A DNA stretch of 6,438 nucleotides from DAOQAU01 sp035354275 (GTDB taxonomy: Bacteria; Cyanobacteriota; Vampirovibrionia; Gastranaerophilales; Gastranaerophilaceae), in NCBI GenBank assembly GCA_035354275.1, contig DAOQAU010000072.1:1-6438 (forward strand). Direction: 5' to 3'. Positions within the stretch are counted from its first letter, which is position 1, and the number at the start of each line of letters is the position of its first letter. A program made the position numbers and the translations under genes. Of the stretch, positions 5,079-6,438 are shown piece after piece. The notes under the pieces were generated by a model, which worked only from the letters and a program-made list of their open reading frames with translations, made no database searches and had not been told where the DNA came from.

Positions 5079-5549
5079 ATGGGCGAGGTAATAAAAAGAG
5101 AGAGCATAAAAGCACTTGTAGAAAGACTTCACAAAGAGGGCAAAACTGTTGTTACCACAAACGGCTGTTTTGATATTTTGCATGTAGGTCATGTAAGATA
5201 TCTTCAAAAAACCAAAAGCTTTGCAGATATTTCGATTGTGCTTTTAAATTCGGATAAATCCGTCCGTACGATAAAGGGTAAAGGACGCCCGATTAATTCC
5301 GAAAAGGACAGGGCAGAGGTGCTTTGCGCTTTAGCTTGTGTTGATTATGTCGTGTTTTTTGATGAAAATTCACCGAGAGATTTGCTCGCTGAAATCAAAC
5401 CCGATGTGCACACAAAGGGCGCAGATTACAATGAGAAAAATCTTCCCGAAGCCGACGTTATTTTAAAAAATGGCGGCAGAATCGAATTTATAGATTTTGT
5501 TGAGGGAAAATCCACAACAGGTTTGATTGAAGCAATGAAAAAAACTTAA
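5079..5549 (+). CDS. rfaE2: D-glycero-beta-D-manno-heptose 1-phosphate adenylyltransferase (stand-alone RfaE domain II)
   Basis: A cytoplasmic nucleotidyltransferase that transfers AMP from ATP to heptose 1-phosphate, giving ADP-heptose for the LPS inner core. In Escherichia coli this is the C-terminal half of HldE; here it is a separate 156-residue protein, the usual size for stand-alone forms. Seen: TNGCFDILHVGHVRYL (27-42) with the nucleotide-binding HVGH at 35-38, NSDKSVRTIKGKGRPI (57-72), DRAEVLCAL (77-85), TKGADY (112-117) and EGKSTTGLI (142-150). The ATG follows AGAGGG (5068-5073) by five bases. The kinase partner (HldA-type) is not in the window. lpxD follows after 72 bases on the same strand, and the two are probably co-transcribed. 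A related cytidylyltransferase activity (TagD/GlpT-like) is possible, but the C-terminal STTG motif favours RfaE2. Confidence 0.9.
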   Translation: MGEVIKRESIKALVERLHKEGKTVVTTNGCFDILHVGHVRYLQKTKSFADISIVLLNSDKSVRTIKGKGRPINSEKDRAEVLCALACVDYVVFFDENSPRDLLAEIKPDVHTKGADYNEKNLPEADVILKNGGRIEFIDFVEGKSTTGLIEAMKKT

Positions 5550-5565
5550 TAATTTGATAAATATT

Positions 5566-5597
5566 CAAATTAATATTAAAATCAATATTAATATTTG
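5566..5597. repeat. AT-only hairpin between rfaE2 and lpxD
   Basis: CAAATTAATATT (5566-5577) pairs with AATATTAATATTTG (5584-5597), with a two-base bulge (5592-5593) and a six-base loop. The stem has a single G-C pair, and no T run follows, so termination is unlikely. It may separate or slow translation of the two cistrons, or be simple AT drift. A second pairing, AAATATT (5559-5565) with AATATTT (5590-5596), competes with it. Confidence 0.45.
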
Positions 5598-5621
5598 AGG
5601 AAATTATAACAGGAGAAGAAG

Positions 5622-6438
5622 ATGAAAACTTATACGATTGAAGAAATATCACAAATAGTAGGCGGACTGTTGAGCAAAGTTCAAGATGCAAAAATTTCAA
5701 TGCTTGCGCCTCCGCTTTTAGCTGATGAAAAATGTCTTGCGCTGGCACTGAGCGAAGAAGAGATACAAAATCTTGCCCAAACAAAAGCAAAAGCAGCACT
5801 TGTTCCGCTTGGGGTGAATTTTGAAAATATAAGTACTATAGAAGTCGAAAGGCCACGCCTTGCAATGATGAAATTGCTTAATCTTTTTTACACAGAGCCA
5901 GAAGTTCAAAAAGGTGTTCATCCCAGCACAATCGTTCATCCTGATGCCAAATTGGGTCAAAATGTTGCGATAGGTCCTAATGTTGTAGTTTCAAGGGGCG
6001 TTCAAATTGCAGACGGAACAAAGATTGTGGCAAATTCTTATATCGGAAGTGATGTAAAAATCGGTAAAAACTGCTTTTTTCACCCGGGTGTAAATATCGG
6101 CGATAGAGTTAAAACCGGCGATAATGTAATTTTACACCACGGAGTCTCATTGGGCGCAGACGGTTTCAGCTTTGTAACGGAAAACCCCGATAATATCGAA
6201 CAGGCAAGAAAAGACGGGGCTATTTTGGAAGAAAATATTTCCCACAAAATTTTTAAGATTCCTTCAATAGGTTCTGTTCAAATAGGTAACAATGTCGAAA
6301 TCGGCGCAAACACAACTATTGACAGAGGAACCATTGAAGATACGATTATCGGTGATGACACAAAAATTGATGATCAGGTCATGATAGGTCATAATTGCAG
6401 AGTAGGCAAAGGCTGTATGATTATTTCTCAAGTCGGTA
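5622..6438 (+). CDS. lpxD: UDP-3-O-acylglucosamine N-acyltransferase LpxD (3' end cut by window)
   Basis: This enzyme adds the N-linked hydroxyacyl chain from acyl-ACP to UDP-3-O-acyl-glucosamine, the third step of lipid A synthesis, in the cytoplasm as a homotrimer. The 272 residues present contain the N-terminal uridine-binding domain (about 1-95) and then a left-handed beta-helix of hexapeptide repeats (I/V-G-x-x-x-x). Key stretch: LGADGFSF (177-184), KIPSIG (212-217), VEIGANTTIDRGTIEDTIIG, and IDDQVMIGHNC with His257 as the probable catalytic base (His239 in E. coli). About 19 residues are inserted between GADGFSF and KIP relative to E. coli, a form I also recall from alphaproteobacterial LpxD. 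The window ends inside the helix, near the usual VGIAGS, so roughly 70-90 residues are missing. The ATG has AGGAG (5611-5615) six bases upstream; no other start is as well supported. Confidence 0.95.
   Translation, partial: MKTYTIEEISQIVGGLLSKVQDAKISMLAPPLLADEKCLALALSEEEIQNLAQTKAKAALVPLGVNFENISTIEVERPRLAMMKLLNLFYTEPEVQKGVHPSTIVHPDAKLGQNVAIGPNVVVSRGVQIADGTKIVANSYIGSDVKIGKNCFFHPGVNIGDRVKTGDNVILHHGVSLGADGFSFVTENPDNIEQARKDGAILEENISHKIFKIPSIGSVQIGNNVEIGANTTIDRGTIEDTIIGDDTKIDDQVMIGHNCRVGKGCMIISQVG

Noticed and set aside
5488..5960. Minus-strand open frames opposite rfaE2 and lpxD
   Set aside because: They are antisense to genes with clear motifs and show no protein-like features of their own.

Overview
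The window is an AT-rich bacterial segment with seven features of note: six recognisable protein genes and one roughly 700-base block of non-coding repeats. The organism is Gram-negative and makes lipopolysaccharide, because lpxD and a stand-alone heptose-1-phosphate adenylyltransferase sit side by side. It also carries a sigma factor of the SigB/SigF/SigG type, which outside Firmicutes and Actinobacteria is best known from Cyanobacteria. Low G+C, LPS genes and a SigF-type factor together make a non-photosynthetic cyanobacterial relative (Gastranaerophilales/Vampirovibrionia) my best guess. Elusimicrobiota or another AT-rich Gram-negative gut lineage is not excluded, and the lpxD has features also found in alphaproteobacteria. 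No phylogenetic marker is present, so this is inference.

Layout. Bases 1-736 hold no credible gene. They are a patchwork of inverted repeats: a hairpin-rich element (1-365), a palindromic repeat whose arms are split by about 100 bases (399-517), and a third module (525-665) with a 48-base direct repeat and a terminator-like hairpin. Bases 737-4826 are a minus-strand run read right to left: a SigF-like sigma factor with a TTG start, a prepilin peptidase overlapping it by one base, then, after a 115-base gap with a plausible promoter, a Kup-type potassium transporter and a short TspO-like membrane protein only 7 bases downstream. Bases 4827-5078 are a divergent intergenic region containing four different short tandem-repeat tracts with 7- or 8-base units and a predicted promoter on each side. 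Bases 5079-6438 read rightward: rfaE2-like adenylyltransferase, then lpxD, which is cut by the window edge.

How the genes work together. The sigma factor and prepilin peptidase look translationally coupled, which suggests a link between this regulator and type IV pilus or type II secretion assembly; cyanobacterial SigF is known to control pilin expression and motility. Kup and TspO are a second coupled pair of inner-membrane proteins. RfaE2 and LpxD both supply outer-membrane lipopolysaccharide: one activates the heptose for the inner core, the other adds the second pair of acyl chains of lipid A. I found no clear evidence for a wholly new multi-gene system. The least explained parts are the repeat block at the left and the mosaic of tandem repeats between the divergent operons.
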